From an uncultured Helicobacter sp. (lineage in GTDB: Bacteria > Campylobacterota > Campylobacteria > Campylobacterales > Helicobacteraceae): a stretch of 64,000 nt of DNA. Numbering within the stretch: position 1 is the first letter of the stretch; the number at the start of each line of letters is the position of its first letter. The notes under the pieces were generated by a model that had not been told where the DNA came from, did not search any database, and saw only the letters and a program-made list of their open reading frames with translations. The stretch lies in NCBI GenBank assembly GCA_944326445.1, contig CALVDZ010000008.1, positions 1 to 64,000 on the forward strand, read 5' to 3'. Positions 55,728 to 63,205 of the stretch are shown in pieces. A program made the translations under genes and the position numbers.

Positions 55728-56075
55728 TTATCGAGGCTTTGCCAAATATTAATAATAGTGCGTGCGCAAGCACGAGCCGAGCAGAATCTAAAGATGTAGA
55801 ATCTTTAGATTCTGCCATTTTTGCAACGCAAAAATCAAATAAGATATGTAGCGCGTCAGCGCATACCGCCCCTCGCCCGCTTCGTGGTGTGCAATCGTTG
55901 GGGCAAGGAGGCAGCAGTGCCTCCGCAACGATTGCGCTAGAAGCGGAAAAAGCGAGGCTCTCTCCCCGATTGCCGTGCCGAAGGCTTGCAAGCAAAGCGC
56001 AGCAAAAACAGTGGAGACTTTTTCGGGGCTGGGGAGAGCGGGGAGAGGGGAATACCCCTTTTTGCGAAAAAACAC
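55728..56075 (+). repeat. Family III hairpin module, copy c (long form)
   Basis: Same linkers as copy a. At the variable position the stem is AGAATCTAAAGA (55783-55794) pairing with TCTTTAGATTCT (55802-55813), unrelated to the GCGCAATT stem of copy a. It is followed by the nested CAATCGTTG/CAACGATTG stem with GGAGGCA-GCAG-TGCCTCC inside. Confidence 0.8.
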
Positions 56076-56272
56076 AAGATTCTAAAAAATTAGAAAGTAT
56101 TCGTGAGAACACGACTCTAAGAAACAGAGAATCTACAGAATCTAGTGTGGATTCAAAGGCAAGCATAGAATCTAGTCCAACAGATTCTGAAACAAGCACA
56201 GAATCTAAAGAGATTCTAAAAAATGAAAAAACACAGATTCTGCTTAGTCCTTGCACCACGCCATCAAATCTG

Positions 56273-56698
56273 CTATTTACTCAAAACCCGATTAAAAAAC
56301 TCCTTACATAGCGGCGTGGCGTAGTGGCAGGAGATCTTGGGATTTTGGCTCAGATCTTGGGGCTCTATGCTAAAGGCGATACGCACCTCGCCCACGCGCG
56401 CATACAGCATAGGATGCGCGTAAGCAAACCCACACGAGGCACTAGGCGTATGCAGAGAATCCAAAATCGCCCGAGCCTGCAGGGGCACATTCTGAAAAGA
56501 TACAGAATCTAAAAACTCGCGCAGATACAGCGTGTGCAGCCGCTCGTGCGCCATAGCGAGCTTGGTGCGCAGATTCTGTAAGCACATCTTTTGTGTCTGC
56601 AGCTCCACCACCCTAAGCGCGCCAACACTCAAAACCCCCACAACGATAATCACTAACAGCAATTCTAGCGCGCTAAATGCGCCCCTAAAAGATGGCAT
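56273..56698 (-). CDS. Type IV pilin-like / pseudopilin
   Basis: 141 residues from ATG 56698. The N-terminus RGAFSALELLLVIIVVGVL is a prepilin-peptidase site plus hydrophobic helix with Glu at the fifth mature position, as in type II secretion and competence pseudopilins. The rest has four or five cysteines and no recognised domain. It overlaps the upstream pseudopilin by 14 bp. An upstream in-frame ATG at 56758 would put the leader inside the neighbour and is unlikely. Possible role in DNA uptake or secretion; no other machinery is in the window. Confidence 0.8.
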   Translation of the reverse strand: MPSFRGAFSALELLLVIIVVGVLSVGALRVVELQTQKMCLQNLRTKLAMAHERLHTLYLREFLDSVSFQNVPLQARAILDSLHTPSASCGFAYAHPMLYARVGEVRIAFSIEPQDLSQNPKISCHYATPLCKEFFNRVLSK

Positions 56699-57131
56699 TT
56701 GAAGTGTTAAGCGGGATTTGTTTGCCCCCATTTGGGTGTCTGGCAAAGAGCTTTTCACACAGCGTGGAATCCGCCTTTTGGGTAATCTTGAGCTCCAAAA
56801 TCGCGTTTGTGAGGCTTAGGGCTATACAGGAGTTTTGCGTATCTGGCGTGGCGTTTTTGCCAAGCGTGATGGCATTGCCCTGCAGCACCCACCGCGAGGA
56901 GCTAAGCCCTGCGAGCGTGAAGATTTGGGAGAGCGTGAGGGTTTTGGGATCGAGGTTTTGTGAGAAGACTTCGCGCTGAATGGTGCTAATGGCGTTGTTT
57001 ATGTCGTTTTCTATCGCCACGACTTGCGCGTCTATGCGTGTGAGCGAGAATCTCGGGATAGCGATAGCCGCCAAAACCCCGAGTATCACGATGACAAACA
57101 CGAGCTCTAGCATACTAAACGCCCCGCGCAT
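56685..57131 (-). CDS. Type IV pilin-like / pseudopilin
   Basis: 148 residues with the prepilin motif RGAFSMLELVFVIVILGVLAAIAIPRF, closer to the consensus than its downstream neighbour. A hydrophobic helix is followed by an amphipathic coiled region and a globular domain with a possible disulphide. Such a pair suggests a competence or type II-like pseudopilus. It starts immediately downstream of the sixA-like stop and overlaps the next gene. Confidence 0.85.
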   Translation of the reverse strand: MRGAFSMLELVFVIVILGVLAAIAIPRFSLTRIDAQVVAIENDINNAISTIQREVFSQNLDPKTLTLSQIFTLAGLSSSRWVLQGNAITLGKNATPDTQNSCIALSLTNAILELKITQKADSTLCEKLFARHPNGGKQIPLNTSNAIF

Positions 57132-57659
57132 TTACAGCCTTTTGGGATCAATAAGGAGGCTAAGGCTAAAGGCATTTTGCCACATCGTGGGCTTGTCTGA
57201 ATCTCGGCTAGTCCTGCGCACAAGCTCTAGCACACAGCCCTTTTTGATCGTGAGAGCCCCACAGCCTGTCAGAAACTCCACAAAAAGCCCAATATCGGGC
57301 TGATGCCCCACGATGAGCAATGTCTGCAAGTCCCCACACTGCTCCAAAAGCCTCATATAGCCCTCATATCCGCAATCTGGCGCGATGAGTGTAGAGATCT
57401 CAAAAGGCGTGTGAAGGAGGGATTTGGTGAGTGGTTTGATGGTTTGGAGTGCCCTTGTGGCGGGCGAGCTGATAAGGCGATCGATGGATTTAGTATCCAG
57501 AAAGTCCCGCACAAAACGCGCGATTTTTTGACTCTGTGCCTTGCCCTTTTTGCTAAGGGGGCGTAGCAAGTCGTTTGAGGATTGGCGCGCGAACTCCTCT
57601 CTATCCAGAGCGTGTGCGTGCCGCACGATGATAATGCGCTCAAGGCGACTAGAGCTCAA
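57132..57659 (-). CDS. SixA-type phosphohistidine phosphatase
   Basis: 175 residues with the histidine-phosphatase RHAHA motif (IIIVRHAHALDREEF), a RPLSKKGKAQSQKIA segment, SSPATRALQTIKPL, and VGHQPDI with the second catalytic His. SixA proteins dephosphorylate phosphohistidine in signalling proteins. It starts at TTG 57659, overlapping the mtnN stop, with AGGATACGC upstream. It is in an operon with fabD and mtnN upstream and the pseudopilins downstream. Confidence 0.85.
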   Translation of the reverse strand: MSSSRLERIIIVRHAHALDREEFARQSSNDLLRPLSKKGKAQSQKIARFVRDFLDTKSIDRLISSPATRALQTIKPLTKSLLHTPFEISTLIAPDCGYEGYMRLLEQCGDLQTLLIVGHQPDIGLFVEFLTGCGALTIKKGCVLELVRRTSRDSDKPTMWQNAFSLSLLIDPKRL

Positions 57660-58368
57660 GCGCGTATCCTAGGGCTTTTAGCATTTGGAGGGTAAATTGC
57701 GCGCTGACTTTGGCTGCGGATTCTAAAAATTCATCAAAGCTCACATCCGCGCTGCCATCGGCACTATCGCTAATGGAGCGAAACACACAAAAGGGCACGC
57801 CAAAGGCATTGCACACCACCGCTACGCTCGCGCCCTCCATCTCCACGGCGTCTGCGCCAAATTCTTTGATAATCCACGCCTTTTTGGATTCGCTAGCGAT
57901 AAACTGATCGCCCGAGGCGATGACGCCCTCGCGGAGCTCCTTGCCTATGAGCTTGGCGACTTTATGCGCTAGGGCGTTTAGCTCCGCGTCTGCTGCGATA
58001 AAAGTCGCGCTCTCGGGGATAAAGCCTAGCGGGTGCCCAAACGCGCTGATATCCACATCGTGCTGGCAGAGCTTGGAAGCGATGAGCAAATCGCCGACTT
58101 TGAGATCCTTTGCCAATCCCCCTGCCACGCCGCTAAAGAGGATTTTTTCACAACCAAAATGCGCGATCATCACGCTCGCAGTGATTGCGGCATGCACCTT
58201 GCCGATTTTGCTATAGGCGATATACACCTCATTTGCGCCCACGCTTATCTTATAGTAGGTATTGCCCCCGAGATTTTCTTGCGCGGTAGGGCAGCCCAAG
58301 CCCCTAAATGCCTCGATAAGCGGGGTAACCTCCTCAACCATCGCACCGATAATGCCAACTTTCATCAT
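57649..58368 (-). CDS. mtnN: 5'-methylthioadenosine/SAH/aminodeoxyfutalosine nucleosidase
   Basis: Cleaves MTA, SAH and, in Helicobacter, 6-amino-6-deoxyfutalosine for menaquinone synthesis. 239 residues with VGIIGAMVEEVTPL, FSGVAGGL, the MEGASVAVVC segment and the catalytic Asp in SDSADG. Two adjacent ATGs; AAAGGAG fits the second slightly better. Paired with mqnC at 28-29 kb. Order mtnN-fabD agrees with HP0089-HP0090. Confidence 0.95.
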   Translation of the reverse strand: MMKVGIIGAMVEEVTPLIEAFRGLGCPTAQENLGGNTYYKISVGANEVYIAYSKIGKVHAAITASVMIAHFGCEKILFSGVAGGLAKDLKVGDLLIASKLCQHDVDISAFGHPLGFIPESATFIAADAELNALAHKVAKLIGKELREGVIASGDQFIASESKKAWIIKEFGADAVEMEGASVAVVCNAFGVPFCVFRSISDSADGSADVSFDEFLESAAKVSAQFTLQMLKALGYALEL

Positions 58369-58375
58369 AGCTCCT

Positions 58376-59302
58376 TTATAGCGATTCTAGGGTTTCTTTG
58401 AGCGTGGCGAGGCTACTCACATTATAAGTGGGCTTTTGACTTAGGCGCTTGTTAAGCCCCTTTAGCACATTGCCATTGCCAAACTCTATATACCCATCGA
58501 CTTGTGGATCCACCTTGAGCACGGATTGCTTATAGAGCACGGGGGCGATAAGCTGCTTGCTTAGGAAATCCTTTGCCTCCTGCTTGCTTTGGTAGGTTTG
58601 CATAGTCGCATTGGAGAGGATTGGCACGGACGCATCGCCGCTCAAACTCTCCTCCAAAAGCGCGCCAAACTCCCCCAAAATCGGCTCTAGCATAGGACAA
58701 TGGCTCGCCACAGACATAGGCAAAAGGAGTGCGCGCTTGGCTCCGAGGGCTTTTATATCGGATTCACACGCGCTTAGATCGCCTTTTTTGCCCGCTAGGA
58801 CGACTTGCCCATCGCCATTGTAGTTGGCACACCATATTTTTTTGCCCCCATCTTGGGCTTTTTGACAAAACGCCTCTAGCGCACTATCCTCAAGCCCCAC
58901 GACAACCATCATACCCGCATCCTGCCCCTCACAAGCCTTTGCCATTAGCGCGCCTCGGGTATGCACGAGCTTCACACCCGCGCTAAACTCCGCGCCACCT
59001 GCCACCACAAACGCACTCACTTCGCCTAGCGAGTGCCCAAACGCGAGGCTTGGCATTATAGGGTGCTCCTGCTGCAGGATACTATGAGCGATGTAGCTGG
59101 TGAGAAAAATCGCTGGCTGCGTGTATTGCGTGAGATTGAGGTTGTCATTTGGGTTAAAGAGCAAGTCTTTCATATCGATTTTTATCGCCTCGCTCGCTTC
59201 ACCAAACAATTCTTTAGCAAGGGTGAAGTTTTCATAAAACTCCTTGCCCATACCTACGCTTTGGCTCCCTTGTCCGGGGAATAGAAACGCGTATTTTTTC
59301 AT
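58376..59302 (-). CDS. fabD: Malonyl-CoA:ACP transacylase
   Basis: Loads malonyl groups onto ACP for fatty-acid synthesis. 308 residues with FPGQGSQSVGMG at the N-terminus, the active Ser in GHSLGE (about S91), a second GRGAL-like segment and a late catalytic His (SVASHCPML). The ATG at 59302 follows AAGGAATACG; a longer frame to 59353 adds 17 residues with no support. It is the first gene of the fabD-mtnN-sixA-pseudopilin run. Confidence 0.95.
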   Translation of the reverse strand: MKKYAFLFPGQGSQSVGMGKEFYENFTLAKELFGEASEAIKIDMKDLLFNPNDNLNLTQYTQPAIFLTSYIAHSILQQEHPIMPSLAFGHSLGEVSAFVVAGGAEFSAGVKLVHTRGALMAKACEGQDAGMMVVVGLEDSALEAFCQKAQDGGKKIWCANYNGDGQVVLAGKKGDLSACESDIKALGAKRALLLPMSVASHCPMLEPILGEFGALLEESLSGDASVPILSNATMQTYQSKQEAKDFLSKQLIAPVLYKQSVLKVDPQVDGYIEFGNGNVLKGLNKRLSQKPTYNVSSLATLKETLESL

Positions 59303-59432
59303 CGTATTCCTTATTTGTCTGTCATTTGTGTTCAAAAGCTCGGATTCTAGCATATTTCTCGCTAAGATTTGCTAAAAGCGCGTTAAGCCTTGTTTTATGT
59401 TTTTTGGGTTAAAATCCCGCTTTTTATCCGCT

Positions 59433-59523
59433 GGACCGGTGGGTGAGTTGGCTGAAACCACGTCCCTGCTAAGGACGCGTAGCCGCAAGGTTACCGAGGG
59501 TTCGAATCCCTCCCTGTCCGCCA
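59433..59523 (+). tRNA. tRNA-Ser (GCT)
   Basis: Long-variable-arm tRNA with anticodon stem CGTCC/GGACG and loop CTGCTAA (anticodon GCT), the T arm GAGGG-TTCGAAT-CCCTC, and an encoded CCA end. The acceptor stem GGACCGG/CCTGTCC has one C-T mismatch at the fifth pair, where a GGACAGG strand would pair perfectly. A TAAAAT at 59410-59415 is a possible -10. Confidence 0.93.
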
Positions 59524-59708
59524 TACTTCTGTGCATATTTTTCTTTCACGACTTTATCATTTTATTCTTACTCATAGCTTTGATTATGTGGCATTATCAT
59601 TCCGAGGATTTGGGCTAGATTCGCTTTTTGATTTTATCCATAAACAAAATTTTTGAGGAATTTATCAAAATAAGAATTGTTATTAATTTTCATTTAAAGA
59701 AAAATGTT

Positions 59709-59790
59709 TATAATTACGCCATAAAAATTCAAAAGATGCACTTGGTTGGGCGGGTGGGTTGAAGTGCATCTTTCCTTCCTTATTTGTTGT
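59709..59790 (+). ncRNA. Candidate small RNA with G-rich hairpin loop
   Basis: A strong TATAAT (59709-59714), preceded by an AT-rich tract, predicts a start near 59721. The first structure is a perfect 12-bp stem AAAGATGCACTT/AAGTGCATCTTT (59732-59743, 59762-59773) with an 18-base loop containing GG-GGG-GGG-GGG runs, followed by a pyrimidine-rich tail. A second hairpin CTCTCCAA/TTGGAGAG (59805-59827) has a C/U-rich loop. No open frame. There is no classical terminator U-run, so the 3' end is uncertain. Confidence 0.5.
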
Positions 59791-59829
59791 TGTGTTCTCT
59801 GGAACTCTCCAAGCCTCCTTTGGAGAGGG

Positions 59830-60667
59830 AGGACAAATCCAAAATCTACATCCACACACAAGGTATTACAGAATCTAAAGAAAGATTAGAATTGGGTTTT
59901 AATGTTTTAGATTCGCAATCCAATTGAGATTTGCACAAGCTAGAATCTAAGACTTTTTATAGAAACTAGTCCAATAGATTCAAAAGCATTTACAGAATCT
60001 AGCCCAGCAGATTCAGAATCTAAGCAACTCACGCAATCCACAACGCCAAAAAATCTTAGCGAGGCGCTCGATTCTAAGAATAGTGCGTGCGGTAGCACGA
60101 GCCTAGCACAATTGCAAGATTGCGCCATTTTTACTGCGCAAAAATCCAATCAAATAGATTCAGTGTGCAGAATGCACCCCGTAGTAAGCTCAATCGGGGT
60201 GGGGGGAGGCTAAAGAGTGCTTACCCGCCCACCTAAGTTGTAAAAAATGAGGAGGAGCTACCTTCGCACGCTTAAGGCTGCCACTTAGCCCTACCTGCAC
60301 ATTGTAAGCCTCACTCCCCCTCTTGCAAAAACAAGCGATACAAAGAAACTAGGAAATATTCGTAAGAATGTGACTTTGAGAAATGAGAAAATACAGAATC
60401 TAAGCGGCACAGAATCCAAGCCCCAAAGAATTTACAGAATCTAGGGCGGACTTAGTTTCTAGATTCAGAGTTTTAGATTCTGTAAGCTGCTTAGAATCTC
60501 GGTTTATAGAAAATGCGCTAGCCCAAGCGGCGTTCTTGACGCGCTAACACTAGAAAATTACAGAATCTCGCCAAAAAACGCCGTGTATGAACGCGTAAGC
60601 GGAGGGGCGAGGGGCTCTGCCTCACGCCCCGATACACAAGTTTTGCGGCGCAAAACTTGCATTACAA
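59830..60667. repeat. Composite repeat block downstream of tRNA-Ser
   Basis: Holds heptamer-rich DNA (59860-60035), a family III module (60045-60170; variable stem around CAATTGCAAGATTG), a G/C-rich palindromic stretch (60170-60330) not seen elsewhere in the window, more heptamers, and a family I element (60500-60668). The region lies between the 3' side of tRNA-Ser and the lipoprotein gene. No gene seen. Confidence 0.75.
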
Positions 60668-60668
60668 T
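60500..60668 (+). repeat. Family I hairpin element, copy 60 kb
   Basis: Landmarks GGTTTATAGAAAATGCGCTAG and CCCAAGCGGCGTT. Hairpin 1 is GGGGCG/CGCCCC (60604-60609, 60625-60630) and hairpin 2 CAAGTTTTGC/GCAAAACTTG (60637-60659). It ends ATTACAATCATAGAATC at the stop of the lipoprotein gene. Confidence 0.8.
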
Positions 60669-61246
60669 CATAGAATCTGCGCGATAACCTCTGAGAGCAC
60701 CTCTTGGCTTAGCTCCAAAAACACCGGCGCGAACTCGCGCATATCAGCAATTTGCTTCTCGCGCACGATCACGCCGTTTTTGAGCAGGCTCGCGTCCTTG
60801 GCATCTAGCAAGTCATAATACACGCTCAATGTGGCGTATTCTCCGCCCTCTTTTTGGATAATGAGAATCTTATCGATATGGAGCTTGATGATTTTGCTCA
60901 TCTTCACGCTCCCAAATGGCGGCTTGATGAGGCTTAGCCCCCGCTCGCTCATCATCCCCCCCAAAGTCGCGACAAGCATCTCCTTGGGCTTGCTCACCCA
61001 TTGGGCATTGGGCAGGATACGCGTGCGCAAGGTGTGTGAATCTAGCTTGTAAATATCGGTGCTATCATAGGGCAATGCCGCGCTGATGATCATCCCATAG
61101 CTCTGCTTGGGGCTTTTGAGGATTTTTTGGCTATGCAGGGAGATATCATAAAAGCTCACTTCTGGTATCTCAGTCTTTATATCCACGCTCACGCACCCTG
61201 CGTATATGGCTACGATAAGTCCTGCGATTAGGTATTTTGCTCTCAC
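60668..61246 (-). CDS. Mla/Pqi-associated ABC auxiliary lipoprotein
   Basis: 192 residues: a lipoprotein signal with lipobox IYAGC (Cys about 18) and a DUF330/ABC_trans_aux-like fold, as in PqiC and the partner of MlaD in Helicobacter (HP1463 as I recall). It probably sits in the periplasm facing the outer membrane as part of a phospholipid-transport system. The GTG at 61246 has a strong AAGGAG. It follows mlaD by 58 bp. The permease and ATPase genes are not in the window. Confidence 0.75.
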   Translation of the reverse strand: MRAKYLIAGLIVAIYAGCVSVDIKTEIPEVSFYDISLHSQKILKSPKQSYGMIISAALPYDSTDIYKLDSHTLRTRILPNAQWVSKPKEMLVATLGGMMSERGLSLIKPPFGSVKMSKIIKLHIDKILIIQKEGGEYATLSVYYDLLDAKDASLLKNGVIVREKQIADMREFAPVFLELSQEVLSEVIAQIL

Positions 61247-61304
61247 TTTTTGCTCCTTGCTATGTGTTGGTGTATATGCCCGCTAGATTTGCGCACTGCT
61301 AGAT

Positions 61305-62075
61305 TCACTCATCGCCGCTTTGCCTTTTGCCAAAGAGGCTATCGTATGGGTTTTTCTCGATTTTATCCACCAAATGCGTGGCTTTGGAAAAAAAACGATC
61401 GACTTGCAATAGCGTATCTTGGAGCTGCAAAAGACTAGGATTTAGGATCGCACGCACATCGTATTGCCCGGATTGGAGATTGGTATCCACAGCCTTAGTG
61501 ATAGAATCTAGGCGTTTGGTGATCTGTGCCATATCTTGGCTAATCTGGGAGAGATATAAAAAGGTGCTTTGGATATTTGCTATAGTTTGGGCATTGGTGA
61601 GCTCGCTGATACCCTCCATCACATTGAGGCTTTTATCGCCGATAGCCTCTACCTTTTGGAGTAGGACATCAAGCCCACCCTTCTTAAGCTCGATGATCTG
61701 CGAGGTGTTTGGCTGCGTGCTAGAGCCCTGAAAAAACGCGAGGTAATTCGCCCCCGCAAGCCCGCTAGAGGCGATGGTGAGATAGGAGTCCTCACGCACC
61801 TCTAGGCCAGAATCTAGCGCAAGCGTGATTTTAATAAGCCCCTGTGCGAGATCTTCAAAGCTCACATTACTGATTTTGCCCACCGCAATGCCTTTGAACT
61901 TGATAGGCGTGTTAATCCCTACCGAGGAGGCTTCGTCCTGCGTGAGGATATAGTAGGTGTTGTATTTGCTAGTGCTAAAGTCAAATCGCCCTAGCCACAG
62001 CACAAAGACACAAAACCCTACAACAATCCCAAGAAAAACGATACCAATGCTCAAATATTTGACATTGCGCTCCAT
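61305..62075 (-). CDS. mlaD: MlaD-like MCE-domain protein
   Basis: 256 residues: one N-terminal membrane anchor (about 8-29), an MCE domain (about 38-115; INTPIKFKGIAVGKISNV, LTIASSGLAGANYLAF), then a helical tail. MlaD forms a hexameric ring carrying lipids between membranes. The ATG at 62075 is selected because the longer frame up to 62255 runs straight through the tRNA-Arg gene. Upstream is tRNA-Arg, 103 bp away, on the same strand, which may share its promoter (TAGAAT at 62274-62279). Confidence 0.88.
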   Translation of the reverse strand: MERNVKYLSIGIVFLGIVVGFCVFVLWLGRFDFSTSKYNTYYILTQDEASSVGINTPIKFKGIAVGKISNVSFEDLAQGLIKITLALDSGLEVREDSYLTIASSGLAGANYLAFFQGSSTQPNTSQIIELKKGGLDVLLQKVEAIGDKSLNVMEGISELTNAQTIANIQSTFLYLSQISQDMAQITKRLDSITKAVDTNLQSGQYDVRAILNPSLLQLQDTLLQVDRFFSKATHLVDKIEKNPYDSLFGKRQSGDE

Positions 62076-62178
62076 AGTCCCTGCCCTAAATGATTTGCAA
62101 AAAAGATTCTGAAATGATACCAAAATATTGAAAGGTAGTGAGGAAGTTTCACGGAGTTGCACCAAATGCAGTGCGAGA

Positions 62179-62255
62179 TGGTGTGCTCGGAGGGATTCAA
62201 ACCCCCGACCTACAGGACCGCAACCTGTTGCTCTATTCAGCTGAGCTACGAGCAC
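62179..62255 (-). tRNA. tRNA-Arg (GCG)
   Basis: Minus-strand cloverleaf: acceptor GTGCTCG/CGAGCAC, anticodon stem ACAGG/CCTGT with loop TTGCGGT (anticodon GCG, reading CGC/CGU), T arm GGGGG-TTTGAAT-CCCTC with one G-U, and an encoded ACCA end. The GCG anticodon replaces the ACG (inosine) form found in most bacteria. Confidence 0.92.
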
Positions 62256-62361
62256 ACAAAATGTAAAGGCGGCATTCTAGCGCATCATTCCTTAATGTTT
62301 GTTTTAGACTTTTTGCTTTACAATGCCACCCTTATTTTATACAAGAAAGTGGGTGATGCAT

Positions 62362-62574
62362 ATGCCGGGTATCAAAGTGCGTGAAAACGAGAGCTTCGAT
62401 GAAGCGTATAGAAAGTTTAAAAAGCAAACCGATAGAAATCTCGTCGTTACCGAGACGCGAGCTAGGAGGTTTTTTGAGCCACAGACAGAGCGCCGCAAGA
62501 AACAAAAGATAAACGCTAAGAAAAAACTCCTCAAGCGTCTGTATATGCTCCGTCGCTACGAGTCTAGACTCTAG
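62362..62574 (+). CDS. rpsU: 30S ribosomal protein bS21
   Basis: 70-residue basic protein of the small subunit: MPGIKVRENESFDEAYRKF followed by the Lys/Arg-rich tail KKLLKRLYMLRRYESRL. The ATG at 62362 gives the family length; an in-frame upstream start at 62323 adds 13 unrelated residues. A TACAAT at 62319-62324 is a likely -10. The 3' end is followed by a strong hairpin. Confidence 0.96.
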   Translation: MPGIKVRENESFDEAYRKFKKQTDRNLVVTETRARRFFEPQTERRKKQKINAKKKLLKRLYMLRRYESRL

Positions 62575-62586
62575 GCAGACTTGCGG

Positions 62587-62618
62587 CAAACATCGGCGCG
62601 CTACGCGCCCGGTGTTTG
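62587..62618 (+). terminator. Hairpin after rpsU
   Basis: CAAACATCGG pairs with CCGGTGTTTG (one G-U), around an inner CGCG-CTA-CGCG. It lies 13 bp after the rpsU stop and is followed by TGTTTGG. A likely transcription terminator, without a long U-run. Confidence 0.6.
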
Positions 62619-62624
62619 TGTTTG

Positions 62625-63190
62625 GCAAAGCCTTGCTTAGGCTCTTAGCCTTGTGGATTGTGAGTGCTTAGATTCTGCACTTGCGCATTTTTTAGAATCT
62701 CTTAAATCCCCCGCCTTAGATTCTGTGCTTCCTGATATTTTGTCATTGTCTTTAGAATCTGCGCTAGATTTTACACCGGCTTAGATTCTGTAAAGATTTT
62801 AGATTCTGCTTAGGCTCGTGCTTACGCACGCACTATTATTTATATTTGGCAAAGCCTTGTTAGGATTTTTTGGTGTTGTGGATTGTGTGAGTTTCTTAGA
62901 TTCTGAATCTACTTGAGATTCTGCTAGGCTAGATTTTAAGCCCACACGAGATTTTATATTTTCCTTACACTCCGCGCTTGGCTTTGCCCCGCTTGGTGTG
63001 GATTCTATAAGCTCACCACTGCAAACAAAAAATTAGTCATTGCGGTGGTGCTTGTGGAATTTTTGGCGGGTGCGGGGGTAGAAGTTACCTAGAGGGTAAG
63101 TGAGCACTCCCCAAACCCGCCAAATCTCTGCAATGATTACCCAAGGAGCTATTTTCCCCGCCCAAAAGCCGCATTTCTTCACAAGAGTGC
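62625..63190. repeat. Composite repeat between convergent rpsU and porin, with family II copy D
   Basis: Heptamer-rich DNA, an inverted family III fragment (62812-62870, CGTGC-TTAC-GCACG), the shared block at 62965-63030, and family II element D (63026-63158) whose stem and loop closely match copy C (GGCGGGTGCGGGGG and CCCCAAACCCGCC). No gene seen. Confidence 0.8.
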
Positions 63191-63205
63191 AAAAGCCTCT
63201 AGGGC

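Larger units (their letters stand above)
55353..56272. repeat. 0.92-kb composite repeat between the methyltransferase and pseudopilin genes
   Basis: It contains an inverted family II element E (55469-55600), heptamer-rich DNA, a long family III module (55728-56075) and a tail of AGAATCT heptamers (56085-56250). An apparent 190-codon frame on the plus strand spans the repeats and is not a credible gene. Confidence 0.8.

Noticed and set aside
55739..56311. Open frame of about 190 codons on the plus strand near the pseudopilins
   Set aside because: It consists of repeat modules and extends into the antisense of the pseudopilin gene; not a credible gene.
59640..59700. Fur box before the candidate small RNA
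   Set aside because: The AT-rich sequence has only partial agreement with the Fur dyad; too weak to annotate.
62076..62255. N-terminal extension of MlaD
   Set aside because: It would translate the tRNA-Arg gene; the ATG at 62075 gives the normal MCE-protein start.
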